Shown here: piece by piece, positions 44,461 through 56,720 of the stretch | Layout of the letters: the number at the start of each line of letters is the position of its first letter | How positions within the stretch are numbered: the first letter of the stretch is position 1 | Source: Lichenostomus cassidix | Lineage: Eukaryota; Chordata; Aves; Passeriformes; Meliphagidae | Reading direction: 5' to 3' | Assembly: GCA_008360975.2 (NCBI GenBank) | Contig: CM039184.1 | Coordinates: forward strand, 54,712,797 to 54,776,796 | DNA: 64,000 bases | Translations under genes and position numbers: made by a program | Notes under the pieces: generated by a model | Told to the model about the DNA's origin: nothing | What the model saw: only the letters and a program-made list of their open reading frames with translations | Database searches by the model: none

Positions 44461-47400
44461 TGATACTATCCTATAGATCAAAAGTGTATTTTCACTCTAT
44501 CTTATTTTTGACTTGTCATATCTATTCTTGAGCAGAAAGACAAAGTTTTGTTCTTTAAAAAATTGCTTAACCTTTCAGAATACTTTTTCAAAAGATGATA
44601 CCAAGGGAGAAGATCAGATTAGAAAGGTGAAATCATGAACCAAGTGAAATCTGGCTGTTTTCCCACTCTTCTGCTCTGTAGGAAATTTGGAACTGGTAAA
44701 GAGATCATCTAAAAATATGAAAATTTGATGAGAAGCTTAAGTTGAAAAGGTCAGACTGAGGTTACAGATATGATCTGACAAGAAGTGTTATCTGTCTTTT
44801 CAATAAGGGGTTCCTGGTTTTCTCAGTTACCTAAATACATCTTTTCTGCATCTTGAAATTAAGCTGGCAAGTATCTTTAACCTTAACCACCCTGTTGTGA
44901 AAACATAATGAGTAGAAAGCAATAATTTAATATATCTTTCAGTCCTGGTTTTAGCTTTCCTTTGATCTAGGAATATAGGGGGTATTATAGGAGTTAATGT
45001 CAAAGATTCCTGTCACTTTGAATCCTGTCTCTGTGAGTGGCCATGGCAGTGTTTAAGGAAGGTGTAAAACAACATAAAAATCTTCTTGTTGGCGCTTTTG
45101 TATTGTTTGGTACTGGATGTCCTGGGAAATTCTAAAGTCTGAAAATACAACCTCTCTGCATTTAATATGCCTGGAGGGTTGGGTTTTTTTTCATCTCATC
45201 TCTGTAACTTTTTAATCTGTACTACTGTTTTTTGACAAGAAGTTCCACAACGTAACTGTATAAGGAATGAAGAAACACAACTTTCAGGGTTTTTTTTTAA
45301 CTTTTTGCTAGTTTAGCCAGTTTTTCCAGTTTCACAACTGAAAATGAGTTATTTATACCTGAAACGTATATAGAAGCTTTTAAAATTAAAATTGCAGGTG
45401 TTTCACTTGTCAAAGCTCCACGTGAAATTTGTTGGCACCATGGTTTTTTCTGTTTTGATGTTGTTCATTTTTATATTAAAAAAAACACAACACCTAAATA
45501 TGACTGCCAGTAAATCTTAAGTACAACTTTTTTACCAGACAGCCCTACACTTCAGGCTTGTGCTAATCAGTACTTTTTAACAAAACATTCCATCTATAAC
45601 CACCAGGAGTATAAACCCTGTGTCACTTTCTGTTGAATACTAGAAATGATTCATGGTTCTGACAAATATTGTAATCACCATGACAAAATCTAAGGTTTAG
45701 GCATATATTACTCCTTTGAAAGATGTATGATATTAACATTGGAAGCCTAAGCTTGCTCACCAGGGGATTACAAACTGGTAAAGATACTATGCCTTTAAAA
45801 TTATGCTTAGAAGTCTTTGTTCTGACAGTTTTTGTTTTTTTTTTAATTTTATAACAAACCAGCAAAATTTTAAGGAAAAGATAGCAGCCTTTAGAGTCTC
45901 CAAACTTTTTCCATAGCTTAGATGCTTTCTAGATCAGAAAGAATTTAATTTATTTCATGGTCTGAGAAAAGAAAATGTCTAGAATGGTTTTTGTTTGCTT
46001 CCTTACAAAGTCAGAAGCATTAGACTGTGGAAACTCACAATAGCTAAAACAACTGTACGTACTGCTACTCTTTTTGGAAATTGCAGTAAAAGAGTTTAGG
46101 GACTGATTTCCTAGGCAATTCTTATTTTACTGAATATTCTAACTCCTGATCTGAAGATACTCTGTCACACATCTTCAGAGCTGCCCTTTGGGGAGGGAGA
46201 CTTGTCTTTGGTGTCGTGACGGCATAATGTTGAATAACTGGCTGGCAAGACACATATGACCTCTGCTGCATTAATCTGCTTTTATAATCCTTTCACTGTT
46301 TCCTTTTGTTTTCTACAAATTTTTTAATCTGCATGCACTTCCCACCATGAGTGAGTTTTACAGGCATATGCGCAGCAAAGTTAGAGGTAGGTGAGTTTGA
46401 CCTACACAGCTGTGCTGGAGAAAGTCATTACCGTGGAATCTGTTATGCTGGAAAAATTGGTTTTGTGTTGTTTCACTTGAGAAGTGAACTGTGGCTGGTG
46501 TTGTCTGCTGTAGCAGAACAGCTGCCCTGCTGTGGCTGGATTAGCAGCTTTTGTCAGTTCTGTGCCTCATCCAGCTGCAGGAGCAAAACCGTTTTGGTCG
46601 ATCAAGTATAATGTCTAAATTGCAAGCTCTTTGGACCAGGAATCCTGCACACCTTCCTCTTCTTATCTAAACATAAACGTTTTTTTTTCCCCTGGTAGTC
46701 CCTGTAAGCCTTTGCATTTCCTACTACTGCCACTAATTTTCATGAAACCAAGGAAGCCTTACTGGAAAAGCTGAGGATGTGAAACAGAGGAAATAGCATC
46801 TTACAATGCAGTCTTCTTACTGGAATACTGCTTTTACTAGCAATGAAGAAATCATGACCCCTTTGAAAATTGGATCTTTACCCAAAATAATGCATTTTAT
46901 GTTGCAAAATACTTACACGTAGATAAGGTCCTATGGCTATTTCCGTAGATGATAATTTTTAATGAATTCTGTGCAAAAGCAAGGCATTGAGTATATCCAC
47001 ACTCCATATAATTACCTCTCCATACATTTATTGCAACATTCAGGAAACTGCTGGGAAGAAGTTAATAGTGATGCTACCTGGTTAACCTATGAGGTTACTT
47101 CAAACTCCTGTAACTCATATGTGTCAGGACAGGGGTCTGTCAGGGGTATAAGTTCATTTGATGTCTTTGATGTAACAACAAAATGTCAGGTTTCAGTGAT
47201 CTTCCTTTAACTTTTATGGTGATTAGTGACTTTCAAGTGTCAGTTGTGAGGTTTCTAGGAGATAATCAAGCTGTAACATAAATTATGTACCCATATTTCC
47301 ATTTCATTCCTGAGCAGAAAAGTGACGAGAAAGTTTGGAAGTGCTGAGCTGGAATAGCTATTTTGGGTGCTTTAAGACCGATTTAATTGATTGCCCTGCT

Positions 47401-49271
47401 TGCTCTGGGAAACCGCACTTGAGCAAGAGAAATAGAAAGGCAGTTGTGTCCTTTAGCTGAGGATTATGGTTCTGGCTAGAATACTGTCTGGGATTTTAGA
47501 TGAAAGGAAAACAATACTTGAATTTTTTAATCCTGAATTAACGTTATGTAATTTGTTATTCTCTTGACCCTGAGATTGATTTATAATGTGTTGATTTGGG
47601 ATGTAATTAAATAATTTTAAATACATTGATTTCTCAAGTAATTCTTCTATTGTGACCCTAATTATTAAATTTTGGTTAGTTAATATGAATTTTACAGTAA
47701 CTATTTTACTGTTATTTTACAGTTATTTGATCACTCATTAGTTTTCAGAAAATCCTTGAAGACAAAACTGGTAATTGCAAGATAAGTCACTAACTTCAAA
47801 AATTTAAAACAATAAATTCAATACAGTTCTTACTGGCCACACAGCTTTCATGCTTAGAGATTTCAACAAGGGAAAACAAACCAAACCTCACTTTAGCCAC
47901 TTTTCACTTCTAAATAGGAGAGTTTAACTTAACCAATATTGAGGATATAATAACATCAGATATAATACCAATCATGCATTCTGCAGTGTCCTATGTACAA
48001 ATTTTGGAATTGATAACTAATTCTTCTCAATTATTTAAATAGTTGATACACATTTGATTAATACGAAATATTAAAGACCCTCTGAGGCTGGGATTTTATT
48101 TTAATTGCCTCTTTTTGTCCCTATACCTCTGTTTTATTGACTTATTTGAAATATTCAAGAGATTAGCAAGGCATAAGTTTTTACGTCGCAGAAATATCCT
48201 GGTTTGACCTTATTCAGAGATTATTATGTTCTCCTGCTACACGGCTCAATCCATAAAATCCCCCTTGCAAGTTTTGCATGCTTTGTCTTCAGATTTACTG
48301 ACTCTGCTACCGTAAGAACTCCACAAGGTAAAAGATTTTTCCTTGTCTTAATTATTTAAAACATATGATTCTTTCTTTTTTTTCAGATAAAAACCTAGCC
48401 TTTCTAAAAAAGTTTGATTATGTAGCTGTAACACTTTCTACTCTGCCTTGACTTTCCCATACTGTAGTTTCTATAAAATTTTAGTATTTTCTCCCTGATG
48501 ATAAGCTCAATTAACTAATGAAAACATACATATGAATATCTTATGAGTTACTGTCAAGCTCATGCAATATTGATGGTCTGAGCTTTTTGGAATAATGCAA
48601 TCAGAATAAACCCTAAGAAATAATTTATTTTACAAGTATTTATTCAAAAACTGCCTGCATCATTGTTTGGAGTATAATGACAGAGTGAAGAAATCAGCTT
48701 GTTTATCACAATCCATTGTTCCTACTGTTGCAGTTGTTACAGGTTGATGTGTTTACTTAATGGAATTTGCTCCCAACAGGAAAACATCATCCTCCAGCCT
48801 GTTTGGCTTTCTCTTTGTCATCCATTCTGTGTCATGTATTTTCATGTAGTGTGCTAGGATGAGCATCTATATCATGCTCTATAGACTGTGTGCATGTATG
48901 GTGACAAAACTTGTGCAGCCTGCCAATGTAGAGCCTTCAAATATATTTTAACATGGAAGCTGAAAAATCCAGTGAAAAACAGGACAGAGGGAATGTGACA
49001 CTATACTTCAACTTTAAATAGTATTTTTTTTCGGATTCTTCCATTTTCCATGTGAAGCCATAGTATCTGTTAAAAATAGATCTGATTCCGATAGTTCATG
49101 TTTCCCTGTTTTGACAAACCATATGAAATCCTGTGAAGAAAATACACTTTTTTCTTTTTCTTGTTCCACAAAAATAGAAGTATGTAACCAAATCAGATTT
49201 TAGTCATGCTCTTTCTTGTCTTGTTTGATTATAAAATGAGGGAAAAAGGGAGGAATAAAAAAACATAAGAA
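44461..49271. other. Long repeat-poor non-coding stretch
   Basis: No gene or repeat family is recognised over about 4.8 kb. Frames at 45623-45865 minus, 46351-46611 plus and 46962-47210 plus are short and without motif. The part at 46190-46620 is less AT-rich and has a few CpG sites (GTGTCGTGACGGC at about 46213), and could hold a regulatory block. T-rich runs occur near 45292, 45837, 46681 and 48378. Confidence 0.45.
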
Positions 49272-49313
49272 TAAAAAAAAAAAACAAAACCAAAACCAAA
49301 ACCAAAACCAACC
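49272..49313. repeat. Poly(A) run followed by (CAAAAC)n repeat
   Basis: A run of A12 (49273-49284) leads into five consecutive near-perfect units of CAAAAC/ACCAAA (49284-49313). On the other strand this reads (GTTTTG)n, related to the T/G-rich tracts elsewhere in the window. It is not a TTAGGG telomere repeat. No retrocopy body is seen upstream. Confidence 0.9.
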
Positions 49314-50443
49314 ACCTGAATATGACTAGCCAGACTAGGGAAAAATAAAATCAGGTTTGAAAACAAATCTAAAACTTCTTATTTATTCTGTCTTTATTTG
49401 TATGCTATCTCTCTCTGTTTTATTCTTTTTGTTATATTTATTCTGCTCTCATTTCTCTGCATTTCCTTCAATGTTACTCCTACAATGCCCTGTTCTAGTC
49501 TCCATTTTCTTACTGTAATGCTTCCCATTTTTGAATGTTTAAGTTCGTTATTACTCTTCTCTGTGATCATACATAAAATATTTTCTTCCCTTTGTCTTTC
49601 TTTAAAGTTCTCAGTGGCCATCTTCTTGGTCTCTTCTTTCAGTGATCTGACTGAAGTTCACTTACAGGACTATTTTCTTTCTCCAGGATAAAGTTTCAAT
49701 TTGTGCCTTCTATGTGCCATCACATACTGAAAAATCAAAGTAGCCTGAGGAGTACTTATCAGTTGGACGAGCAGAAGATACTGCAAAGTGATGTTTGTCT
49801 ATTAATTATTGTTATGCAGTCATTTTCATATCATTGTCTTGAAGTTTTGGTCTCTTATCACATGAAGAGTGAAAAAAACCCTGGCTTTATCTCACAGGAT
49901 TTCCTTGCAGTATAATCCAGCCTGTGCAACTCTGATCTACTGATCAATATTTTAACATACTGCAGCAGATACAGGCCTTGAGAATGAACCTGCACCAAAA
50001 GAGACCTTGAGGGACTTGTTCAAGTAGGGAATGTATAGAAAGTACAGCAGGGAGAAAGTACAAAGAAGTGCATGTTGGTCATGGTGGGTTTCAAAACTGA
50101 GTAAAGATAATAGCTGGAAGGTGCCTGGTAGTACAGCTTTAACTCTGCATCAGACACCACTGCTCCCACTGAGTGCAGCACTGGGGTGATGAGTCAACAA
50201 CAGAGGGTAAGTCATAAGTTTTGGGTAGATCCTACAGTGTATACAAATAAGGATTATTTAAGGATTTTTCTTGTTGCTCTACATAAAAGCTCAGATCTCT
50301 CTTCTAAAGTCTTGCCAACAGCAGCTCTTCAGCCATAAACTGAATATAATGGTCATAGGTACAAAGAGCTGGAGGCAAAGCCACTTTGACTTTGGTGAAG
50401 TATTTGTCCCAGGCTTGATGCAAACAGACACAAATAATACCTT
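49314..50443. other. Unique non-coding sequence
   Basis: Complementary open frames at 49394-49621 minus and 49398-49691 plus lie over the same bases. The plus frame is hydrophobic (F/L/S/I-rich) because of T-rich composition, and no protein family is recognised. No repeat is found. Confidence 0.5.
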
Positions 50444-50483
50444 ACACATGCTTACATGAAAGGACACATGCTTACATGAAAGG
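50444..50483. repeat. Perfect 20-bp tandem duplication
   Basis: The unit ACACATGCTTACATGAAAGG occurs twice without mismatch (50444-50463 and 50464-50483). Perfect identity indicates a recent slippage or repair event, possibly polymorphic. Confidence 0.95.
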
Positions 50484-51180
50484 AAAGACAGATCAGTGGG
50501 ATTTTGCTTGCTAATTTTTCTTCTCTATTTTTTTTTAATTACCATACAAGCATTGCTAGTATTTTTCCCCTGTGTTGTCTTAACACTTTGGAAGAATGTC
50601 CATAAATACCTATGATGCTATTGCTGTCTTTCTGGTTTATGATTTCCTTATTTTGAACTTCCTCTGCAAGTGCTGCTCTGCCCCATGTTGACACAGCAGT
50701 CTGCTGTGGCATTTTCTACCATTCCTGTCACAGCTGCCCTGCAGCTTGTGTGCCTATTTGCCTGAAGCTCCCTGACTTCTCTGAACACCCCAGAAACCTC
50801 CCCTCCTCTAGACACTCTACAGAGGACTAACCTGGTCTGTTGTTAGAGCAGCCCCATGTACCAGAGAAGAATAACTCTCTAAAACATACCTGCTTGACTT
50901 ACTTCACTATGTTGGCCACTCAAATAGTAACCAAGAGCAAGCATGATATGAGCTAGCTGTAGCTGCATCACCTTGTGGTCTATGGCTCATTCAGCCATAC
51001 TTGAACCCCTTCAGAGGGGCACTAGGACAGTGACAATGGCCTGACAGCAGCCTCAAACCCTTCCTGTGGGGTTGTGCCATCAGGAGCTTACCACACTAAT
51101 GGCCAATATCTGGTCCTTGCAGCTGGAGAGCAGGAGTGCTTAAACTCAGTATTCTGAAGTCATAGCTGTTTGAGAAAATA
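50484..51180. other. GC-richer block of unknown origin
   Basis: From about 50640 to 51140 the DNA is richer in G and C than the flanks, with words such as CACAGCTGCCCTGCAGCTTG and CCCCAGAAACCTCCCCTCCT. A short hairpin CCCCTTCAGAGGGG (51007-51020) is present. No long open frame crosses it and I see no CR1 or LTR landmarks. It may be an old, unrecognised retroelement or a transcript exon. Confidence 0.35.
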
Positions 51181-51959
51181 AGCTGTCTTTTGAAATAGTG
51201 AATAAAGAAAAGCAATGCCCAGGATGTGCATGATGAACTCAGACTGAATGAAATATTTTCCCAAGTTGCTACCACCGAATGCAGATATTGGTATCTGTAG
51301 CTATAGAAACTATGCTGTCATCAGTCCAAGAGAAGGAAGATTATATGGGGAAAGTGTGAACCTTGCACTGCAGCCTTCCTAATATTTTCTTAATTTAGTG
51401 GATATTGAAGATGTTTTGGGGTAGAACAGGCTTTTCTCATACTGCTCAGACCTTGGAGGAAAATTGCCAAGGATACCTGTGAGATTCATCAGGGTACTGA
51501 TGAGCTATTGTATATTTTAATGCCAAAAAAAGGAAAAAAAAGAAAAAAAAAGAAAAAGAAGACAGTAATCAACCTGGGGAGGGTAAGCCATTAATAATTC
51601 TAACAGGCCACCTACAGGTTGCCTTACATAAATGTGTAAAAATAGGAAGAAATAGGAGATAAAGGTCTGTACACACACGGACTGATTAATAGCACAACAA
51701 ACATCAGGTTTTCTTTTTCCTAAAATGATAACTTTCTCAATTTAAAATATGTCCTAATTATTAATGAGAGTGGAGGTTTTTGGGTTTTTTTCTTTCCCTT
51801 TATCATAAGAGAACACTGATATATTTATTCTGTCTCTGTGTTTATTATTCCAGTTTTGGAACATTCATATCTTCCTCCAGTGCTAGTTCTCAAATAGTGC
51901 TGTTTAGTAACGTGAAAAAGTTTCCATTTGCCCTTCACAACTCAGTGAGCTGTAAACAC
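51181..51959. other. Non-coding sequence with an A/G-rich run
   Basis: An A-rich tract with single or double G interruptions lies at 51525-51563. The rest is unique sequence with no gene recognised. Confidence 0.6.
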
Positions 51960-52150
51960 TGAAGTAATTGAGCCACCCACATCCTGGTCTGCAGGTGATA
52001 CGAGCGATGTATTTTATTAGCATTTAATTAAATTGCAAATGTTATGCTAAAATGTGAAATTGCTGGCAAAAGTTGAATAACTGGATTAAATGACACCATT
52101 TTTTAAAATAAAAAGATTGTTGAGTAATCTGAAAAAAGTATATTCTTCAA
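51960..52150. promoter_or_regulatory. Candidate conserved non-coding element with homeodomain/POU words
   Basis: The block contains TTAATTAA (52024-52031) directly followed by TTGCAAAT (52033-52040, one mismatch to the POU octamer). TATTTTATTAGCATTTAATT, TTATGCTAAAATG and GAATAACTGGATTAAATGAC words are also present within 100 bp, with no repeats. The adjacent homeodomain and POU-like words resemble a composite site. Neutral AT-rich DNA can also produce this, and no alignment was available. Confidence 0.28.
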
Positions 52151-53543
52151 CTCTCTTGAAGTAATTAACATATGCTCTGCTGCTTTAAAAAAATCCCTCA
52201 GCATACTGCAATTTGAGGCTGTTGCTACATTAATTTCACACCTTCCTAGTCTAGGTTAATGACTTTGGATTATAACAATGACAATTAAATGAATCTCATT
52301 CAATCTGTAGTAGTTAGGAGATAATATACACTTAAAACAATCACAAGTGACTAAAATTAAGTTTTATATAATTGTATTAAGATTTGGGGAGGGATTTAAT
52401 AACTTCAGTTTATGAAAAATTTATTCTCTTTCACTTTGGGGAAAATTGAATTATTTGACTTATTCCCATTTGCTTATTTGGATGCATGCCTTAAGAAATC
52501 CAATTATGCAAAAGCCATTTGATATTACTTTGTTTGGGACTAAGTATTTGCAGTTAAAATTTATAGCTATCAGTAGAACATGCTGGCTACTGCAAGGGGT
52601 GCTGCAGCCAGCTGGAAAGGAAAGGAGTATTCTGATGGGAAATGGGAGACAGGAGAGCTCCAACATCATATTTTTCATTTAAAGGATGAAACAAAACCAA
52701 TGTGGAAACCTAGAAATTTTCTGGTTGCAAAACAAGAGGGACCTAAAGACTGAGAGAGGAATTGGGTTATCATCCAGAATTATTTTTGTTTTTTGGGACT
52801 ACAAACAAAAACCAAGAACAAAAAAAATATCCCTTTATAAGTGGAGTAGGGGGGAATCAAACAACTACTGCAACTGCCTTCATTCAATTGTTCTAAGCTA
52901 AAAGCCTGCACTCAGTTTCAATAGGTAGTGTTTCCCAAATATTAAGTTAAATATTTTAGCATTATTTCTTTTAAATCAGGCAGATGCTTCACTGAAGATA
53001 GTTTTAAATCCAAATAATTTCTTCGGGGTTTTATCTTTTCTCGCTAAAGCATTTTTGAAGTTTAAAAAAAAAAGTATCAACTGCATGTTTATTGGGCAAA
53101 GCCAATGTTCTAAATGGCACTGAAAGGGAGGAAGTTCCAATGTGAATTTTGTAATTGCATGTTTTAAGTTGTTTTAAGAAGCTGAGTGTTTAAGCTCATA
53201 CTGTGATCTCTGGATAACTGGAATGAGTTTGTTGTTGTTTACATGCCCTGAATTTTCATGGGCTCACCTGGCTTGTAACTAAGATTAATGAGGAATACCA
53301 GGTGTTCTGCACATGTGTAAATTAAGGTCTAGCAACAAAAAAAAGTGCTTTTTCGTTCAGCACTTCTGCAAAACCACTCCTTAATGCTGTCTATATCTGG
53401 AAAAAAATTTGGAACTCCAGATATCTTATAGAAATAAAATTTCAAACTGCAGTAATGTGCGAACCAGTACTGGTAGAATTTCAATGAGACAGAAGTCTAT
53501 GGGAAATTACTGTAATTATTATGTGCTTTCTTATACTAACCAT
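52151..53543. other. Unique non-coding sequence
   Basis: No gene is recognised. Opposing frames at 52446-52682 plus and 52460-52678 minus cover the same bases. A small stem AGTGCT...AGCACT occurs at about 53344-53366. There is no repeat family. Confidence 0.5.
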
Positions 53544-53616
53544 GAGATTTCTGGGTATTCTTAAGAATACCCTTAAAACATACCAGATTGCACTGTTGAT
53601 ATACCCAAGAATCTCA
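53544..53616. repeat. Nested inverted repeat with a perfect 20-bp palindrome
   Basis: GGGTATTCTTAAGAATACCC (53553-53572) is a perfect palindrome. In addition, the outer arm TGAGATTTCTGGGTAT (53544-53559) pairs with ATACCCAAGAATCTCA (53601-53616) with two non-matching positions of 16. GGGTAT is shared by both, so two alternative folds compete: a short cruciform or a 16-bp stem enclosing about 41 nt. The layout resembles a very small terminal-inverted-repeat unit or a decayed MITE, but no target-site duplication is obvious. Confidence 0.9.
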
Positions 53617-56439
53617 GTTTTTAAACAAGTGCCAACATGTTAAAGAAGTGCCATTAATGTTAGCAGAAACAAGGTTAATTTCTTACTGGGGCTTAGTCAC
53701 TCAAGGTAAGACATACTTAATCTTCTTTTCTCTCATTTTGTACTCTGTTACAAAAGATTTCAATGGGCTTGCTAATGATACTAAATTTCCTTTTCGGTCT
53801 TTTTTTTTAAGAGAAATTGCAGTTATACAGTGTGATATTTAGACAGTTGTCTAACTTAATTGAAACTGCAGGGGGTAAAAATAGCAAGATTAGTGATAAC
53901 TCTAATCCAGCGAGGGACCTGGGCACATACAGATTAGTCTGTTCAAAACTCAACTTCTAAATGTTATATGTGGGCTCTACATGTCCCCTTAGACAAGGAT
54001 GCCTGTGGATAAACACACACACATATATTTTTGTTTTATTTTTAAAATTAAATGCAGAATGTTCATGGATCTCATTTTTATATCTATAATGCTACCCATT
54101 AGATGTTTTATAAGTGTCATTTGGAAGATGAGAGGCAGTTCAAATTAAGACCTGGCAATTTTTCTATTTCAGGCTGTAGATACATCCATAGAAATTATAT
54201 ACTGCCCAGTTGTACTGTGTATGCTATGGAGTCTCCTGCATCCCACAGATGCTTAAACTTGAGGGCTGCCAGTAAAATGGTTGATTGGGGAAGCCCAAAT
54301 TGCCAGCCTTGCCAGACTAGAAAAAGAAAGATCAGCAAAACATGGTGCTGGTCCAGTGACCATGCCACTAAAATGGAAGGAAGAGCCCTGGGTGTTCACA
54401 TATTCCAGATTATCTATTTCTAAGGAGTCCTCATTAATTAGGTTGAAGGGATAAAGAAGACAACAGCCTGAGCTTCTTTCCTTGGACCTTACTAGGGCAG
54501 GCCAGAGCAGAGATAGATGTTTTTACTCAAAATCTGTTGAGGACAAAGAGATACTTGTCAATTTAGTAGATCCTGGACTGAATTTGAAATGAAGAGACAA
54601 GTCTCCAATCCTGTTAATTCTGATTTACTTTGTGACTTCTACTTTTTTCTCATTTTTTCTTCTTTTAATAAATGAGTGGTTATTTGTTAGTTAATAATTT
54701 TACTTAGATCAGCTAGCTTCACAAACATGGTTGAAAAGCCTTTGGAGAGTAATAATTTTCAAGCTATGTTTTTTTATAACAATGAAAGTGGTGGCAAAAC
54801 AAAACATACTTCTTGTATTCTGCATAAATTTCTATAAGATTATATTTGTCATGCTTCTGTGAACAGTAGCTATTGTTAACTGTAGCTATTAGTTGCTAAT
54901 TAGATTAGTACACTAGTCTGAAAGTCGGTGAAATTCCTGCAACTATTGTTTATTTGAGCTGCCAGGGTCTTAAATTTTAATGGCTACTGTAGTACTGAAA
55001 AAGCTCATCTCAGAGTACAAAAATAATCTTTCTAGGAATGGTCATTATTCTGGATACCACATGTATAGCTGATTTGGTGGTGGTGTTCGTTCACATCCTC
55101 AAAGACGAAACAAGCCAGTTCATGCCATGAAGTAACCAGAATGCACTTGGAAACCAAATTTGCACTTAGACTTTAGAGCCTAATATTTTCTTATATAGTT
55201 AGTTAGCACCTTTTTCTGTGCGCTTGTTCCCATTTTTGAAGTTACTCAAGACACAAAAGGAAAAGCCTGATAGCACTCAAGCCTTTCAAGGAATTATTAT
55301 TGTTTATGTGTTAATAAAAATTATTTAGTGCAACTCAGGGCTGGTACTAAAAGGTTTCTTTTCATTCAAACAGACATGGAACTCTGAAAATTATAAAATC
55401 CATTTTATCTACTGTGTGATAAAATGGGAAGTAGCAACTGAGTTGCAGCCAGCAATCCCTATGCTTTTAACAGCTTCTTGCTCTTAAACTTACTATTAGT
55501 AAATCTGTTTTCTCAAAACCCAGTAAGAGGACATGAACAAAATAGAGGAGTGAAGGGAGACTTGGGAAGTGCATTGAATGAAGATCTATGTGCTGCTATG
55601 ATTGCTTGTGAACATAAGGGAGAGGTTTTCTTGAAAGGCGATGCAGCACTATTGGTAGCAAATGCTGCTCAACTTTAAAGAAATGGTTCTGAGTTATCTA
55701 GGATAGGCTGATAGAGTAAGACATAAATTTGTGATTAGGAATTGTAAGTCTTGGAGTTGGAATTAAGGACTTAAGGACTGGGGAAAACCGTGGGCATATA
55801 GATAACTTTCTCTGTGTGTGCCTCTTCGATGCTTTCAGTCACTCTGGCTTCGGATTTCCAAAATTTTCTACCCTAAGGAATCATCTTGGACTTACTTGTA
55901 TATTCACGTGAAGTGGCATCCAAGTTTATGCTCTAAGTAAAAGACCTATTCATGAACTGATTGCAGAACCTTTAAATATGCACTCTATTATTGAAAGAAA
56001 AGGTTTCTTCTTTATGTTTCTCTGTCTAGCAGTAGCTACTTTCAAGATTCTACTTAGTTTGTGCCTTGCTAAGAGCCTTGACGCTTTGGTAAGCTGTTTT
56101 CCATAGGCAAGCCATATCTGCTATTTACACTGCTGCAAAAGGAGCACTTACAGAACAGTCAGAAATCATAACTATTCTTCCAATTATGCATTTTAGAATA
56201 TGTGCTGTTTATCATATATAGGTTCACAAAGTAGAAAACTCAAAGCAGGGTTTGCTTAAATATTATATCTAGGATAAGTGCTTATGTTCTGACTTGTGAC
56301 TCTATAGGAAAGTGATATCCCAGATTATCTTTAAAGGTTACCATAAATGCTATGTTGAAATTTTCCTGACCGTAATTTATAAATTTCTCTCAGTGGAAAC
56401 ATATTCCTCTCGTAGCACAGTCATCATTCTTCATGTGCC
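53617..56439. other. Unique non-coding sequence
   Basis: No gene is recognised. A short (CA)n run lies at 54013-54024. The plus-strand frame 54103-54423 (106 codons) is C- and R-containing and has no family I can name. The frame 55478-55678 is likewise unrecognised. No CR1 or LTR landmarks are seen. Confidence 0.5.
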
Positions 56440-56720
56440 TTTTATTGACTGTAACAAGGCTCTTAGGAACGTGTAATCAGACACAGTCAATAGGCTCTGC
56501 TTGAAGGCTTGCTGTTATGCATTGGCAGAATGCTAATTTATTTAGCTGGGCTCTATGTCGAAATGCCACATATAGGCTGTGTGTTTCTCTTTTTGGAAAA
56601 TGTAAAATTTGCATTGGGCAGATGGTAAATTGGCTACCTGGTGCACCCATATAGAGGGCTTGAGGGCAGAAGTGGTTTCTCCTTCACATAGCTCATTAAT
56701 TTGCAGGAGATGAAACTACT
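56440..56720. promoter_or_regulatory. Candidate conserved non-coding element (appearance only)
   Basis: This 280-bp block is repeat-free and has an even base mix. It contains TGTTATGCATTGGCAG (NFI-like TTGGCAG, 56521-56527), AATGCTAATTTATTTAGCTG, AAATTTGCATTGGGC (octamer-like ATTTGCAT, 56608-56615) and AGCTCATTAATTTGCAGG. The A17 tract right after it (56744-56760) marks its right side. Looks like a good region to align across birds and mammals; constraint is not shown. Confidence 0.28.

Noticed and set aside
49284..49313. Possible telomere-like repeat
   Set aside because: The unit is CAAAAC, not the vertebrate TTAGGG/CCCTAA.
49394..49691. Opposing open frames, the plus one strongly hydrophobic
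   Set aside because: Hydrophobicity follows from T-rich codons; both strands are open over the same bases, which suggests lack of stops by composition rather than coding.
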